The position numbers and the translations under genes are program-made. DNA of 40,990 nt from Nitrososphaerota archaeon. GTDB lineage: Archaea > Thermoproteota > Nitrososphaeria > Conexivisphaerales > UBA164. Of this stretch, positions 15,892-24,675 are shown in pieces (positions within the stretch are counted from its first letter, which is position 1; each line of letters starts with the position of its first letter). The stretch spans positions 1 through 40,990 of the forward strand of contig JAMCTX010000023.1 of assembly GCA_023381255.1 (NCBI GenBank), read 5' to 3'. The notes beneath the pieces are model-generated. The model saw only the letters and a list, made by a program, of their open reading frames with translations. It searched no databases and was not told the DNA's origin.

Positions 15892-16218
15892 TCAGACAAG
15901 TAACTCGATCAGCCTTTTGGTACTCATTTTTACCTTAATCAAAGACGAATAGGCGCCAAAGCCAAGCTGCAGGAATGGCCCCTTTGAATCCCGTATATCC
16001 AGCCCTATGCCCATCCTGTTCATGTATTCCGAAAACTTGCCCAAACCGCTGATGCTCTTCATGCTCAGCCTGGCCTTTTTGACAATCTTCTTCAGGTAGT
16101 CTGGATCATTTATAAAAATGATTATTTTATCTTTTTGAGCATATACTGTGCTAAAGGCTATTCCGTTTATTACTACTTCTACCTTGCCCGATACTTCCAC
16201 ATTTTTAGACCTTTTCAT
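15892..16218 (-). CDS. 108-aa conserved-looking protein of unknown function
   Basis: Not recognised. The N-terminal 30 residues form probable beta strands (VEVSGKVEVVINGIAFSTVY), followed by a basic helical region (YLKKIVKKARLSMKSISGLG) and a strand-rich end. There is no signal peptide or clear membrane helix. It overlaps the end of the 59-aa gene by 14 bases in another frame, which suggests translational coupling. A segment is similar to the 59-aa protein (VVINGIAFSTVYAQ compared with VIINGKISFTAYPL), hinting at related folds. Confidence 0.55.
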   Translation of the reverse strand: MKRSKNVEVSGKVEVVINGIAFSTVYAQKDKIIIFINDPDYLKKIVKKARLSMKSISGLGKFSEYMNRMGIGLDIRDSKGPFLQLGFGAYSSLIKVKMSTKRLIELLV

Positions 16219-16384
16219 TTGTCTGCAAGGGATACGCTGTGAAGCTTATCTTTCCGTTTATTATCACAGACGTGTTAGTTCCCTGAAGCTTTATAGTAAG
16301 ATTATCAAAAGTAAGTTCCCCTGTGCTCTTTGTGCCCTCCACCGCCTTTATCAAGCCTGTTATCAGAGATTCTTCTTCACTCAT
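16205..16384 (-). CDS. 59-aa small protein upstream of and overlapping the 108-aa gene
   Basis: ATG 16384 opens a 59-codon frame (MSEEESLITGLIKAVEGTKS, then a beta-rich part LTFDNLTIKLQGTNTSVIIN). A clear minus-strand TATA (CAAATTTATATTTGGG, 16405-16420) lies 28 bases before the ATG, as in the leaderless genes around it. That is the main reason to call it real. It overlaps the 108-aa gene by 14 bases. Function unknown. Confidence 0.5.
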   Translation of the reverse strand: MSEEESLITGLIKAVEGTKSTGELTFDNLTIKLQGTNTSVIINGKISFTAYPLQTNEKV

Positions 16385-16585
16385 GAAGATATATTAAGCA
16401 AAAACCCAAATATAAATTTGCCGATTTGCAGTCATGCCATGTTGCACGTGGCATCCCAATTTGACTTTTATCATTTAGATATCCCAGATTATATGCGGGA
16501 AGAGTTTGCAGAGTATGTATATTTTTTTAATATATTTGTGCATTTATACAATAACATTTTTATTTTAGCGATTTTAATTGATTTT

Positions 16586-16591
16586 AAGGTG
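16586..16591 (+). promoter_or_regulatory. Shine-Dalgarno-like site that fixes the TTG start of the peroxiredoxin
   Basis: AAGGTG lies 8 bases before TTG 16600. An AT-rich TATA-like stretch near 16543-16555 would give a short leader, unlike the leaderless genes around it. Confidence 0.5.
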
Positions 16592-16599
16592 AAAAAAAT

Positions 16600-17313
16600 T
16601 TGCCAGGAGAAATACCGTTAATAGGAGAAAAACTTCCTACAATGAAAGTTTCCACCACAGTGGGACAGAAGACAATACCTGATGATTATGCAGGAAAATG
16701 GCTTGTGCTGTTCAGCCATCCAGGAGACTTTACCCCTGTTTGCACGACAGAATTCTACTCATTTGCAAGAAGGTTTGATGATTTCAAGAACCTGAACGCA
16801 GAGCTCTTGGGTCTGAGCGTTGACACTGTTCCTTCGCATATACAATGGATTACATGGATAAAGGAAAAACTTGGCATGGAAATCCCATTTCCAATAATAG
16901 CTGACCCAATGGGTGCAGTTTCCAAGCAGCTGGGAATGATACAGGCTCAGTCAGCCACAAACACCGTGAGGGCTGTTTTCATAATAAATCCGCAGGGTGT
17001 TATAAGGACTATAATATACTATCCGCTGGAACTCGGGAGGAACATGGATGAGATATTGAGGGCGCTGAAGGGCCTGCAGGTCATAGAAAGGGAAAAGGTC
17101 GCACTGCCAGCCAACTGGCCAAACAGTGAAGTTGTTGGCGATAACGCAATTGTGCCGACTGCCCAGACAGTTCAGGATGCATCAGAAAGGCTAAAGCAGT
17201 ACAAGGGATTTGACTGGTGGCTTGCGTATAAGCCAGTTCCGAAGGAAGATGCGGAAACTGCCAGCAAATATCTCGAAAGGGTATCGAAGAAACCCGCTCC
17301 ACTTTCAAAGTAA
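16600..17313 (+). CDS. peroxiredoxin (Prx6-like, apparently 1-Cys)
   Basis: The 237-aa protein reduces peroxides through Cys48 in [12 protein letters not shown], the conserved peroxidatic motif, with Arg124 as the supporting arginine. Its length and C-terminal extension match archaeal Prx6-type enzymes such as that of Aeropyrum. In that group a C-x5-C-type pair around an DWW motif provides extra cysteines. Here the corresponding positions in KGFDWWLAY are Gly203 and Ala209, and no other Cys exists in the chain, so the enzyme must be resolved by an outside thiol. TTG start with a good Shine-Dalgarno-like site. Confidence 0.93.
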   Translation: MPGEIPLIGEKLPTMKVSTTVGQKTIPDDYAGKWLVLFSHPGDFTPVCTTEFYSFARRFDDFKNLNAELLGLSVDTVPSHIQWITWIKEKLGMEIPFPIIADPMGAVSKQLGMIQAQSATNTVRAVFIINPQGVIRTIIYYPLELGRNMDEILRALKGLQVIEREKVALPANWPNSEVVGDNAIVPTAQTVQDASERLKQYKGFDWWLAYKPVPKEDAETASKYLERVSKKPAPLSK

Positions 17314-17401
17314 ATTTTTCTGTTATTTTTTTGTTATTTGAAGAAGGTTATTGTCAATACTGACTGCCATCACTTATTTTTAATGCTTATTTTAAGTTCT
17401 C

Positions 17402-17415
17402 GACCTGCCGAGGTC
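17402..17415. other. hairpins in the convergent gap 17314-17493
   Basis: The 180-bp gap between the peroxiredoxin and the SDR gene holds T-runs just after the peroxiredoxin stop (probable archaeal terminator) and two small stems: GACCT/AGGTC at 17402-17415 and TGTCA/TGACA at about 17439-17451. I see no gene here; a small structured RNA is possible but unsupported. Confidence 0.25.
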
Positions 17416-17493
17416 TGTCCAACTTCAACAGATAATTTGTCAGCGTGACAGGAAGTTTATTTGCTATTGTATTTGCCTAAAATTTTCAAATAT

Positions 17494-18267
17494 CTAAAGC
17501 GAGTGAGTCAGGTTGTCCACCCGCCCACCGTCAATGACTATGACCTGCCCCGTCATGAACCTGGAGTAATCAGAACCCAGATACACGGCAAGCCTTGCAA
17601 TGTCTTCAGGAGAGCCAATGGTGTGCAGCTCGCTCCTTGACCTGAAATAGGATTCCAGCTGATCTACCTCATCACTGCTTCTGCCCCCAACAGTAAGGTC
17701 AGTCTTGGTCCATCCTGGGGCTATAGCATTTACCCTTATGCCGTACTGCCCAAGTTCAAATGCGAGCCTCTTCGTTAACATTATGAGCGATGCCTTGGTT
17801 ATTGCGTAGAGCGTTGTGCCATTGGCAGCGGTTCCCACTCCTGCGTTGGATGCAATATTTATTATGGAACCGCCATTTTTCTTCAGGTAAGGGAGAGCTT
17901 CAAGAGTTGTGTATACTGCGCCAAGCAGGTTCACCCTCCACATCCTTTCGAATGCTGATTCATCAAACTCCTCAAATGCCTGCAGCTTCCACACGCCAGC
18001 ATTGTTAACTATAATGTCAATTCTGCCAAAAGTTGCAATTATCGATCCGATCATATCCCTCACTTGTTTCCTGTCTGAAACGTCAGCTTTGAAGATTTCA
18101 ATTTCCGGGTTATCCTTTTTTAACTCCTGCGCCTTTTCGCGGGAAGCATTATAGTTGGCGGCTACTTTGGCACCATATCTGTTGAATTCCACGGCCATAG
18201 CTTTCCCGAGACCCTTCGATGCGCCTGTAACCAGCACAACCTTCCCACTCAAATCTTCAAATTGCAT
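17494..18267 (-). CDS. short-chain dehydrogenase/reductase (SDR)
   Basis: A classical SDR of 257 aa from ATG 18267 (an ATG at 18273 is the alternative). It has the cofactor motif TGASKGLG near residue 14, DVSD, NNAG near 90, the catalytic Ser in NIASNAG and Tyr/Lys in YAITK. A TATA box TTTAAA at 18291-18296 is 26-27 bases before 18267 and decides the start. The substrate is unknown; in Thermoplasmatales SDRs include aldohexose dehydrogenases, but the specific resemblance is not strong enough to claim that here. Confidence 0.87.
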   Translation of the reverse strand: MQFEDLSGKVVLVTGASKGLGKAMAVEFNRYGAKVAANYNASREKAQELKKDNPEIEIFKADVSDRKQVRDMIGSIIATFGRIDIIVNNAGVWKLQAFEEFDESAFERMWRVNLLGAVYTTLEALPYLKKNGGSIINIASNAGVGTAANGTTLYAITKASLIMLTKRLAFELGQYGIRVNAIAPGWTKTDLTVGGRSSDEVDQLESYFRSRSELHTIGSPEDIARLAVYLGSDYSRFMTGQVIVIDGGRVDNLTHSL

Positions 18268-18394
18268 GTGCATAATTTGCTTGCGCTCAATTTAAATGTT
18301 AAACTAAAAATACATAAGGCATAACTTCAGCAAAGGTCTAATTCAGGCAGCAAACAGAAAACGTTATTAACGCAGAACAAACGAAATTTGCTTC

Positions 18395-19651
18395 ATGTCA
18401 GACATATCAGGATTGCACAAAATGAACGTTAAGCAGAGAAGGGAGGTTATTGCAAGCAGGTCAAATGGTGCCTACTGGAGCGACCTTGACACCGGGGGTC
18501 TTACAATGGATGTGGCGGACAGGATGATAGAAAATGTAATAGGAATAATATCCTATCCCGTGGGCGTTGCTACCAATTTTATGATAAATGGAAAGGATGT
18601 GCTTGTCCCCATGTCCCTTGAAGAACCTTCGGTGGTTGCTGCCGCAAGCAAGGCTGCAAAGATAGCCAGAGCCGGTGGCGGATTTATCGCAGAAGCTGAC
18701 GAGCCGGTTATGATCGGTACGGTGCAACTCGTAGACGTAAAGGATGTTTATGAAGGTGTGAAAAACATTATGGAATCAAGAAAAGAAATATTAAAAATGG
18801 CAAACGAAATGCTGCCTGAAATAATAAGAAATGCTGGAGGCGTGTTCGATTTTGAAGTTAAACCTCTTTACACAGAGTCGGGAAATATGCTGGTCTTTTA
18901 CTTTTATGTTCATGTACTTGACGCAATGGGAGCAAATACCGTTGACACCGTTGCAGAGGGCATTGCCCCATTCCTAGCAGAAAAAAGCGGAGGCAGGTAT
19001 TTGCTCAGAATACTTTCAAATTATGCCCTTAAGAGGATTGCAAGGGCTACTGCGAAGTTCCCTATAAGTGAGCTTGGCAAAAACGGGGAAGACGCTGCAG
19101 AGGGCCTCATCCATGCATACAACCTTGCAAGGGCAGACATATTCAGGGCCGTCACGCACAACAAGGGAATAATGAACGGCATAATTGCGGTTGCCAACAC
19201 GATCAACAACGATACAAGGGCCATAGAGGCAGGTGCCCATGCTTATGCTGCGCGCAGCGGCAGATACATGCCACTTACAGATTACAGGCTTGAAGGAGAT
19301 TATGTAATCGGCAAAATAGAGCTTCCGCTTCAAGTTGCGTCTTTTGGCGGTTCAGTTGGGCTTAATGCTGTAAATAAAATAGCCCTTAACATAATGAAAA
19401 ACCCCGGCTCAAAGGGGCTAGCCGAAATCATGGCTTCGGTTGGGCTTGCACAGAATTTCGCTGCCATGTACGCACTTGTGACCGAAGGCATACAGAGCGG
19501 GCACATGAGGCTGCATGCCAAGAGCCTTGCAATCAGCGCTGGAGCAACAGTGTCTGAAGTGGATGAAGTCGCAAACAGGATGGTCAGGGAAAAAAGCGTG
19601 AATTTTGATTCAGCCAAGAAAATACTTGAAGAGTTGAGAGCCCATTCCTGA
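18395..19651 (+). CDS. hmgA: hydroxymethylglutaryl-CoA reductase, class II
   Basis: The 418-aa enzyme makes (or in some bacteria degrades) mevalonate, the precursor of archaeal isoprenoid lipids. Catalytic residues are visible: Glu in EEPSVVAAAS, Lys in HNKGIMNGI, Asp in NNDTRAIEAGAHA, His near the end in GHMRLHAKSLA. The motif MIENVIGIISYPVGVATNF places it in the class II (bacterial-type) group. Thermoplasmatales and Archaeoglobales are known to carry class II enzymes gained from bacteria. No membrane anchor is present. A TATA-like CGTTATTAAC (18362-18371) is 28 bases before ATG 18395. Confidence 0.94.
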   Translation: MSDISGLHKMNVKQRREVIASRSNGAYWSDLDTGGLTMDVADRMIENVIGIISYPVGVATNFMINGKDVLVPMSLEEPSVVAAASKAAKIARAGGGFIAEADEPVMIGTVQLVDVKDVYEGVKNIMESRKEILKMANEMLPEIIRNAGGVFDFEVKPLYTESGNMLVFYFYVHVLDAMGANTVDTVAEGIAPFLAEKSGGRYLLRILSNYALKRIARATAKFPISELGKNGEDAAEGLIHAYNLARADIFRAVTHNKGIMNGIIAVANTINNDTRAIEAGAHAYAARSGRYMPLTDYRLEGDYVIGKIELPLQVASFGGSVGLNAVNKIALNIMKNPGSKGLAEIMASVGLAQNFAAMYALVTEGIQSGHMRLHAKSLAISAGATVSEVDEVANRMVREKSVNFDSAKKILEELRAHS

Positions 19652-19867
19652 ACCGGCAACAGTTATTCTTTCCGCTGCCTTTATCAGCACAAAAATTATT
19701 ATGATTATAAAAATCACAGCCGATTCAAATATATACACAACCCTGAACCTGCCAAGCACCAGGTTTATGACTCCGATCAGGGCCAGTATTATTATAAATG
19801 ATATAGACCCAACTCCCCACCTTGCCCTTGAAAAAAACCCTATGCGCTTTGCAGTCATGGCCATCAT
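19610..19867 (-). CDS. 85-aa two-helix membrane protein, unknown function
   Basis: Two long hydrophobic segments (about 18-38 and 45-64, the latter very Ile-rich) follow a short basic N-terminus. Its ATG overlaps the stop codon of the acyl-CoA synthetase gene (ATGA pattern), suggesting translational coupling on the same mRNA. The 3' end overlaps the convergent HMG-CoA reductase gene by 42 bases, which weakens the call. Not recognised. Confidence 0.5.
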   Translation of the reverse strand: MMAMTAKRIGFFSRARWGVGSISFIIILALIGVINLVLGRFRVVYIFESAVIFIIIIIFVLIKAAERITVAGSGMGSQLFKYFLG

Positions 19868-21855
19868 TTTTGCTGCTTCAACACAATCCTGGGATCCACT
19901 GCATATGCTCCGCTTTCATTGACAATCAGCGGATTTATGTCCATCTCCCCTATGCCCAGGTCGACCATCAGCCTTGAAATCTTGGTTATGGTGCTTATCA
20001 CTGAATTTTCGTCATATGTTTTCCCCCGGCTGTTCAGCATCTGGTGAGCCCTGCTTTCTGCAAGCATAAAGGACGCTTCATCTTCGGAAACCGGGCATAG
20101 CCCGTAGCTCAGGCTCTTTATTATTTCAACATAAACCCCGCCAATTCCCACCACAGCAGTTGGACCAAAAACCGGGTCATCAAGCCCGCCCAGGAAGAGC
20201 TCCGCCCCTTCAATCTGCTTTTGCAAAAGAACCCTTGGGTTCATTTTTACAAGTTCTGAAAATGCATTATCCACGTCATCCTTCTCAACGCCCAGGACTA
20301 CTCCCCCCATTTCGGTCTTGTGCCCCGGTTCATCCAGCGAAAGTTTCATTACAATCGGGTAGCCTATCTGGTCGGCTATTTTATGGGCCTCGTCCAGGGA
20401 CGTGGCTGTGCCCCAGGGGGGAACCCTTATGCCGTACATCTCAAGCAGCTTGAACGCCTCGTAGTCTTTTAGATAATCCTTCCTCTTTGCCAGGGCCTGT
20501 GCTTCAATTATTGGCTGGCTTATCCTTATTCTCTTCACCGGTCGTGACATCCTGTTAAAGTAATTCACTGCCCTGACGGCGTCTTCGGGAAACCTGAAAG
20601 CCGGAAGGTTTGCAGATTCAAGTAACCTGACTGCAGCATCCTGGTCCATGCCCATCATAACGCCTATCACGCTTTTGCCCTTGAAGTCTAGCATAACCTT
20701 TGAAATTTCCATGCAGCTTGCCATTGGCAGTGCTTCAACTATGACCATCTTGGTGCAGTCCAGGTCCTGCACGGCCTTCAATGCAGCACTGTATCTTTTG
20801 CTGTCAGCGTCCCCAGAAAGGTCCAGGGGGTTTGAGGGCTTGCTCTGGTCAGGCAGGAGTTTCCTGAGTTCCTGCTGCACTATGTCCGGGATGTTGATTA
20901 GGTTAATTGACAGCCTGTCAGTTTCATCTGTGGCAAGGACTCCGTGACCCCCCGAGTTTGTGACTATGAGTAGATCCTTTTTTATGACCTCGTTTGATGT
21001 GATTATCTTGGCTATGTTCAGCATGTCCTCCAGCGTGTCAACGTATATCCCGCCAACTGACCTTATCGCCGCCTTGAACACGTCTACCGAACCTGCAACG
21101 CTGGCTGTGTGCGTTTTTACTGCTTGGCTTCCCTTTCCGCCTGTGCCCCCCTTTAAAAACACAAGGGGCTTCCTGGCAACTATATCCGGCACCTCATTGA
21201 TAAATCTGGAACCGTCGGCAACGCCCTCAACATAGGAAAAAACCGCCCTGGTGGAAAAATCATTGGAAAGGTATTGGTAAATATCTGTTTCAGTTATGTT
21301 GGATTCGTTTCCCAGGCTCACAAAATAGCTCAAGCCTGTCCTGGTCCTGTGAGCCCAGTCCAGCATGTAAATTCCAATGCCGCCACTCTGCGCTACCACT
21401 GCAATGCTTCCCCTCTTTATGTCAGTGAGCGCGAATGTCCCGTTGTAGTATGGGGTTATCATGCCAAGAGTGTTTGGGCCAAGGTATCTGATGCCGTACT
21501 TTGATGCCAGTAAATCAATCTGGGACTGAAGCTCTGCGCCCCTCTCATCAACTTCCTTAAACCCGGAAGTGATTATTATCGCGCTCTTTGTTCCAGTTTC
21601 GCCTGCCATTTCCATTACGCCAGGTACTGCTTCTCTAGGAACAGCAATTATCGCAAGGTCCGGCACTTCGCCAATATCCTTAATTGATTTGAAGGCTTTT
21701 ATTCCTTCAACTGTATCTGCACTCTGATTCACGGGGAAAATTTTGCCAGCAAAAGTGGACATTACATTTCTGAGCACAATGTTACCAACTTTTTCCTTGT
21801 CTCTTGATGCACCAACCACAGCTATTGATTTTGGATTAAACAGTGGTTCAATCAT
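19864..21855 (-). CDS. acyl/acetyl-CoA synthetase (ADP-forming), fused alpha-beta
   Basis: The 663-aa protein interconverts acyl-CoA + ADP + Pi with acid + CoA + ATP, the usual archaeal route of energy conservation from acyl-CoA. The N-terminal CoA-binding domain (NPKSIAVVGASRDKEKVGNI) and ligase domains are followed by the phosphorylatable His in AVKTHTASVAGS near residue 250. From about 455 an ATP-grasp domain follows (YEAFKLLEMYGIRVPPWG; MKLSLDEPGHKTEMGGV; DINPLIV). The alpha-beta order in one chain is a common archaeal form. Substrate range cannot be read. A TATA box near 21876-21886 lies 26 bases before ATG 21855. Confidence 0.9.
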   Translation of the reverse strand: MIEPLFNPKSIAVVGASRDKEKVGNIVLRNVMSTFAGKIFPVNQSADTVEGIKAFKSIKDIGEVPDLAIIAVPREAVPGVMEMAGETGTKSAIIITSGFKEVDERGAELQSQIDLLASKYGIRYLGPNTLGMITPYYNGTFALTDIKRGSIAVVAQSGGIGIYMLDWAHRTRTGLSYFVSLGNESNITETDIYQYLSNDFSTRAVFSYVEGVADGSRFINEVPDIVARKPLVFLKGGTGGKGSQAVKTHTASVAGSVDVFKAAIRSVGGIYVDTLEDMLNIAKIITSNEVIKKDLLIVTNSGGHGVLATDETDRLSINLINIPDIVQQELRKLLPDQSKPSNPLDLSGDADSKRYSAALKAVQDLDCTKMVIVEALPMASCMEISKVMLDFKGKSVIGVMMGMDQDAAVRLLESANLPAFRFPEDAVRAVNYFNRMSRPVKRIRISQPIIEAQALAKRKDYLKDYEAFKLLEMYGIRVPPWGTATSLDEAHKIADQIGYPIVMKLSLDEPGHKTEMGGVVLGVEKDDVDNAFSELVKMNPRVLLQKQIEGAELFLGGLDDPVFGPTAVVGIGGVYVEIIKSLSYGLCPVSEDEASFMLAESRAHQMLNSRGKTYDENSVISTITKISRLMVDLGIGEMDINPLIVNESGAYAVDPRIVLKQQK

Positions 21856-21993
21856 GGTCTCTATATCGAACAGCCATGATATAAACGTAGCAAAGATATT
21901 CTAATGCGCAAAGCCAGCCTAGCTATTTTTAAATCGTATTTACAGAGTGTATTTCAGCATAGATTTTTAATATGAGCCGTGCTAATTTATCGC

Positions 21994-22410
21994 ATGCCAA
22001 TAACTGAAATTTACGAAACCACGGTAAAAGTTTATGATACCGATTTCCAGGGGATTTCGCATTATGCATCTTATTACAGGTTCTACACCAACGCTATAAC
22101 TTACTTTTCAACCAAGGTATTTGGAGACTCGCTGGAAAGCATGGCCTACAGGGGTATATGGTTTGTGGTTGTTGAATCATATTCAAAATATCACATGCCT
22201 GCAAAGCTGGGCGACAAGTTGTCCATTGAAGTCACCGCTGCAATGATCAACCCCAAGGCAATCAAGTACAGTTTCAGGATTTTCAGGGGAAGCGATTTCC
22301 TGACCGAGGGATACCTGACAATGGTGTGCGTTGACCCCAAGGCATGGAAATCCACAAACATACCTGATGACCTTGCTGAGAAATTCAGAATAAACGAGGT
22401 TTCAAAATAA
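21994..22410 (+). CDS. hotdog-fold acyl-CoA thioesterase (4HBT type)
   Basis: From ATG 21994 the protein is 138 aa. VKVYDTDFQGISHYASYYRF matches the 4-hydroxybenzoyl-CoA thioesterase signature with the catalytic Asp in the Y-x-D-T-D-x-x-G motif (usually followed by V-V-Y/H). The start is fixed by a TATA box (21961-21974) 26 bases upstream; the earlier in-frame GTG at 21979 would lie inside the promoter. Its neighbour, the ADP-forming acyl-CoA synthetase, diverges from it, so the two may act on related acyl-CoA pools. It ends three bases from the convergent GH57 gene. Confidence 0.82.
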   Translation: MPITEIYETTVKVYDTDFQGISHYASYYRFYTNAITYFSTKVFGDSLESMAYRGIWFVVVESYSKYHMPAKLGDKLSIEVTAAMINPKAIKYSFRIFRGSDFLTEGYLTMVCVDPKAWKSTNIPDDLAEKFRINEVSK

Positions 22411-22413
22411 CAT

Positions 22414-23526
22414 TCATTGCGTACTGATGTCCTGCAGCACGTTCATGAAACTCAGAAAAGCATAGTACGGGGATTTATAGGGGTTAAAGTATTCGTGCAC
22501 TACGATGTCCTGCGAAGTGCCTGTGGACATATAGTAAAGGTGGTCCGAGGTCTGCAGGTTCCTCCAAATTTCATTCCTATTATCAATCAGCTTCAGCTCG
22601 CTGAAGGCCTGCTTCTGCATCTCGTTGCCCAGCCAAGGGGAAAGGTCTCTCCTCGTGTCGGCCCAGGAAGTTATTTCCGGTATGCTTATTGGCGGGCCCT
22701 TTTCGAACATATTGTCAGCTTCTCCAAGCGTAACCATCTCTATGCCTCTCCTTCTAAACTCTCCCGGCAGCGCCCTGATAAATTCAAATATTCCAGTTTC
22801 GGCTACCTGATGTTCTCCAAAGGTTTCAAAATCCATAAACAGGTTTGCCACATGGCCTGGCGTTTCGTCTATCCATCGGGCATACTTGTCTGCTGTTAGC
22901 GGGTATTCTGCCCATCCCCAGTTTGAAAACCTGAATGATATGTCATCACTCAACCTGTAATTCCTCAGGAAAAGCGAAATTCCGGATTTAGTCCTGTAAA
23001 CGCGGTTTGGAGAATGCTGGTTAATGATGTAATCTGTGCCCTCAGCAAGCACCCTCTTGAAACCCATTGATTTTACGGCCTCCGCAATTTTATCGCTGTA
23101 GATCAGTTCCGTATTCCTGAATGATTCAGGTTCAACCCCAAATTCCCTGTTCAGCGCGCGGACCTGAAGCTTTACCTGCTCAGAAAATTCCCGTGCGCTC
23201 CACACCGATGCCAGGCTGTGGTAGTACGTTTCGGCCACAGCCTCCGAAAGGCCCGACTTGAAATATACCCTAAAAGCATCCATTGATTCAGGCGCATATT
23301 CTTTTGCCTGTTCCATAAACGTGCCTGAAAGGGATATGCTTGCCTTAATGCCGCTTTCCATAAACGCTTTAAGCGCTGGCACATAGCATTTTTTGGATAC
23401 CCTGCGCATTATTTCAGAATTTTTATCATCCCAGAAATAGCTGTGGGAATGGCCTATTTCCCTCATGCCATACCTCCTCAGCCGCCTTGGCTGGTGAACT
23501 TCCAGGAACATTGCAACGGCCTTCAT
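22414..23526 (-). CDS. glycoside hydrolase family 57 (alpha-amylase-like)
   Basis: The 370-aa cytoplasmic protein starts with the GH57 first motif LEVHQP. The nucleophile region is ESFRNTELIYSDKI (Glu about residue 138), and the acid/base region is FMDFETFGEHQ (Asp about 231). The length fits the shorter archaeal GH57 amylases rather than the ~600-aa branching or glucanotransferase enzymes. It overlaps the GT4 stop by four bases (ATGA), so it is the last gene of the glycogen operon and probably trims or recycles glucan chains. Confidence 0.88.
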   Translation of the reverse strand: MKAVAMFLEVHQPRRLRRYGMREIGHSHSYFWDDKNSEIMRRVSKKCYVPALKAFMESGIKASISLSGTFMEQAKEYAPESMDAFRVYFKSGLSEAVAETYYHSLASVWSAREFSEQVKLQVRALNREFGVEPESFRNTELIYSDKIAEAVKSMGFKRVLAEGTDYIINQHSPNRVYRTKSGISLFLRNYRLSDDISFRFSNWGWAEYPLTADKYARWIDETPGHVANLFMDFETFGEHQVAETGIFEFIRALPGEFRRRGIEMVTLGEADNMFEKGPPISIPEITSWADTRRDLSPWLGNEMQKQAFSELKLIDNRNEIWRNLQTSDHLYYMSTGTSQDIVVHEYFNPYKSPYYAFLSFMNVLQDISTQ

Positions 23527-24638
23527 GCTGACCTGTACACCTTCAGGGTTTCATCGGCTGCCCTTTGCCAAGTGAACCGCCTGGACTCCAGCTCTCCCTC
23601 CTTTCCAAGCGTTGACCTGAGGCCGCTGTACTTTACAATTCCAACGATGTATTCTGCAATCATATCGGTATCCCAGAAATCTGCCTTCAACACGTTTCTC
23701 AATGATTCACCAACCCCGGTGGTTTTGCTTATTATGGCAGGCGTTCCTGAACTCATTGATTCCAGCACCGTAATCCCGAAAGGCTCCGAAACGGCAGGCA
23801 GGACAAATGCGTCGCTGCTTCTGTACAGCTCCAATGCCTCATTAAGATCTATGAAACCGGTAAATTTATAGCTGCCATTTGGCAGAGTCGACTCCGCTTC
23901 CTCCTTAGTTTTATTTAAGAGGTCTCCTGTGCCCGCAATTACGAACTTGATCTTTGGATAAATGCTTATTGCCTTATATGCTGCCTCAATGAAAAATTCT
24001 GGCCCCTTCTGGGTCGTTATCCTACCGAAGTACAGTACCTTTCCAGTTGAACGGTAATTCCTGGGGGGAAGTTCAAGAAAGTGCTTTCCAACGCCGTTGT
24101 TCACAACAAAAATTTTTTCTGCAGGTATGCCGTATGTGTCAATGATCATCCTTTTTGTGTAGTGGGAGACTGCTATTACCCTGTCGGCTTCTTTCATGCC
24201 TTCCCTTTCTATGTCCATTATCCATTTCTGGGGATAAAAGCCGCCTGACCTGTCCATTTCCGTGCTGTGAACTGTAACTATTAGCGGCACCCTGAACCTT
24301 TCCTTGATTTTAATCCCGGCCTTAAAGGTTATCCAGTCATGGCAGTGAACGACATCGGCACCATTAATGCTGCCAATTTTGTCAAAAGCCCTGTTGTACC
24401 TTTCTACTGCGTCATAAAAATCATATGAAATTGAGCCGTATGCACCATACTTTGCATGCACCCCGATTTCCATGGCTTTTACCTTAAATGGATAATAGTC
24501 GTAAAGCGGTCCAAGGCGCGGCACGTATATGTCCACGTCAATCATTTTGCTCAACTCCCCGAACAGGTTAAAGGTGTGTATGCCAAGCCCACCAGAGAAA
24601 GCCGGCGGCAGTTCCCAGCCTATTACAGCCACCTTCAT
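23523..24638 (-). CDS. GT4/GT5-type glycosyltransferase, probable archaeal glycogen synthase
   Basis: The 371-aa retaining GT-B enzyme begins MKVAVIGWELPPAFSGGLG, where the glycine loop binds the sugar nucleotide. It carries HCHDWITF, the KGPEFFIEA loop and the E-x7-E motif SEPFGITVLE. The G-W-E-x-P-P and H-D-W motifs are those of starch/glycogen synthases of the archaeal GT4/5 type. It sits between a debranching enzyme and a GH57 amylase, as in the glycogen clusters known from Sulfolobales, which supports the role. Donor (ADP- or UDP-glucose) cannot be told. Confidence 0.85.
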   Translation of the reverse strand: MKVAVIGWELPPAFSGGLGIHTFNLFGELSKMIDVDIYVPRLGPLYDYYPFKVKAMEIGVHAKYGAYGSISYDFYDAVERYNRAFDKIGSINGADVVHCHDWITFKAGIKIKERFRVPLIVTVHSTEMDRSGGFYPQKWIMDIEREGMKEADRVIAVSHYTKRMIIDTYGIPAEKIFVVNNGVGKHFLELPPRNYRSTGKVLYFGRITTQKGPEFFIEAAYKAISIYPKIKFVIAGTGDLLNKTKEEAESTLPNGSYKFTGFIDLNEALELYRSSDAFVLPAVSEPFGITVLESMSSGTPAIISKTTGVGESLRNVLKADFWDTDMIAEYIVGIVKYSGLRSTLGKEGELESRRFTWQRAADETLKVYRSA

Positions 24639-24675
24639 GTGCAGGCGCCCCCCGTTTGGCCATTAGATATCGGCG

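Noticed and set aside
17395-17460. Structured small RNA between peroxiredoxin and SDR genes
   Set aside because: Two short stems only; no C/D or H/ACA boxes or tRNA-like fold could be supported.
20160-20453. Plus-strand open frames across the acyl-CoA synthetase gene and similar ones opposite other large genes
   Set aside because: They are antisense to genes with clear motifs, have no promoters and show no family features.
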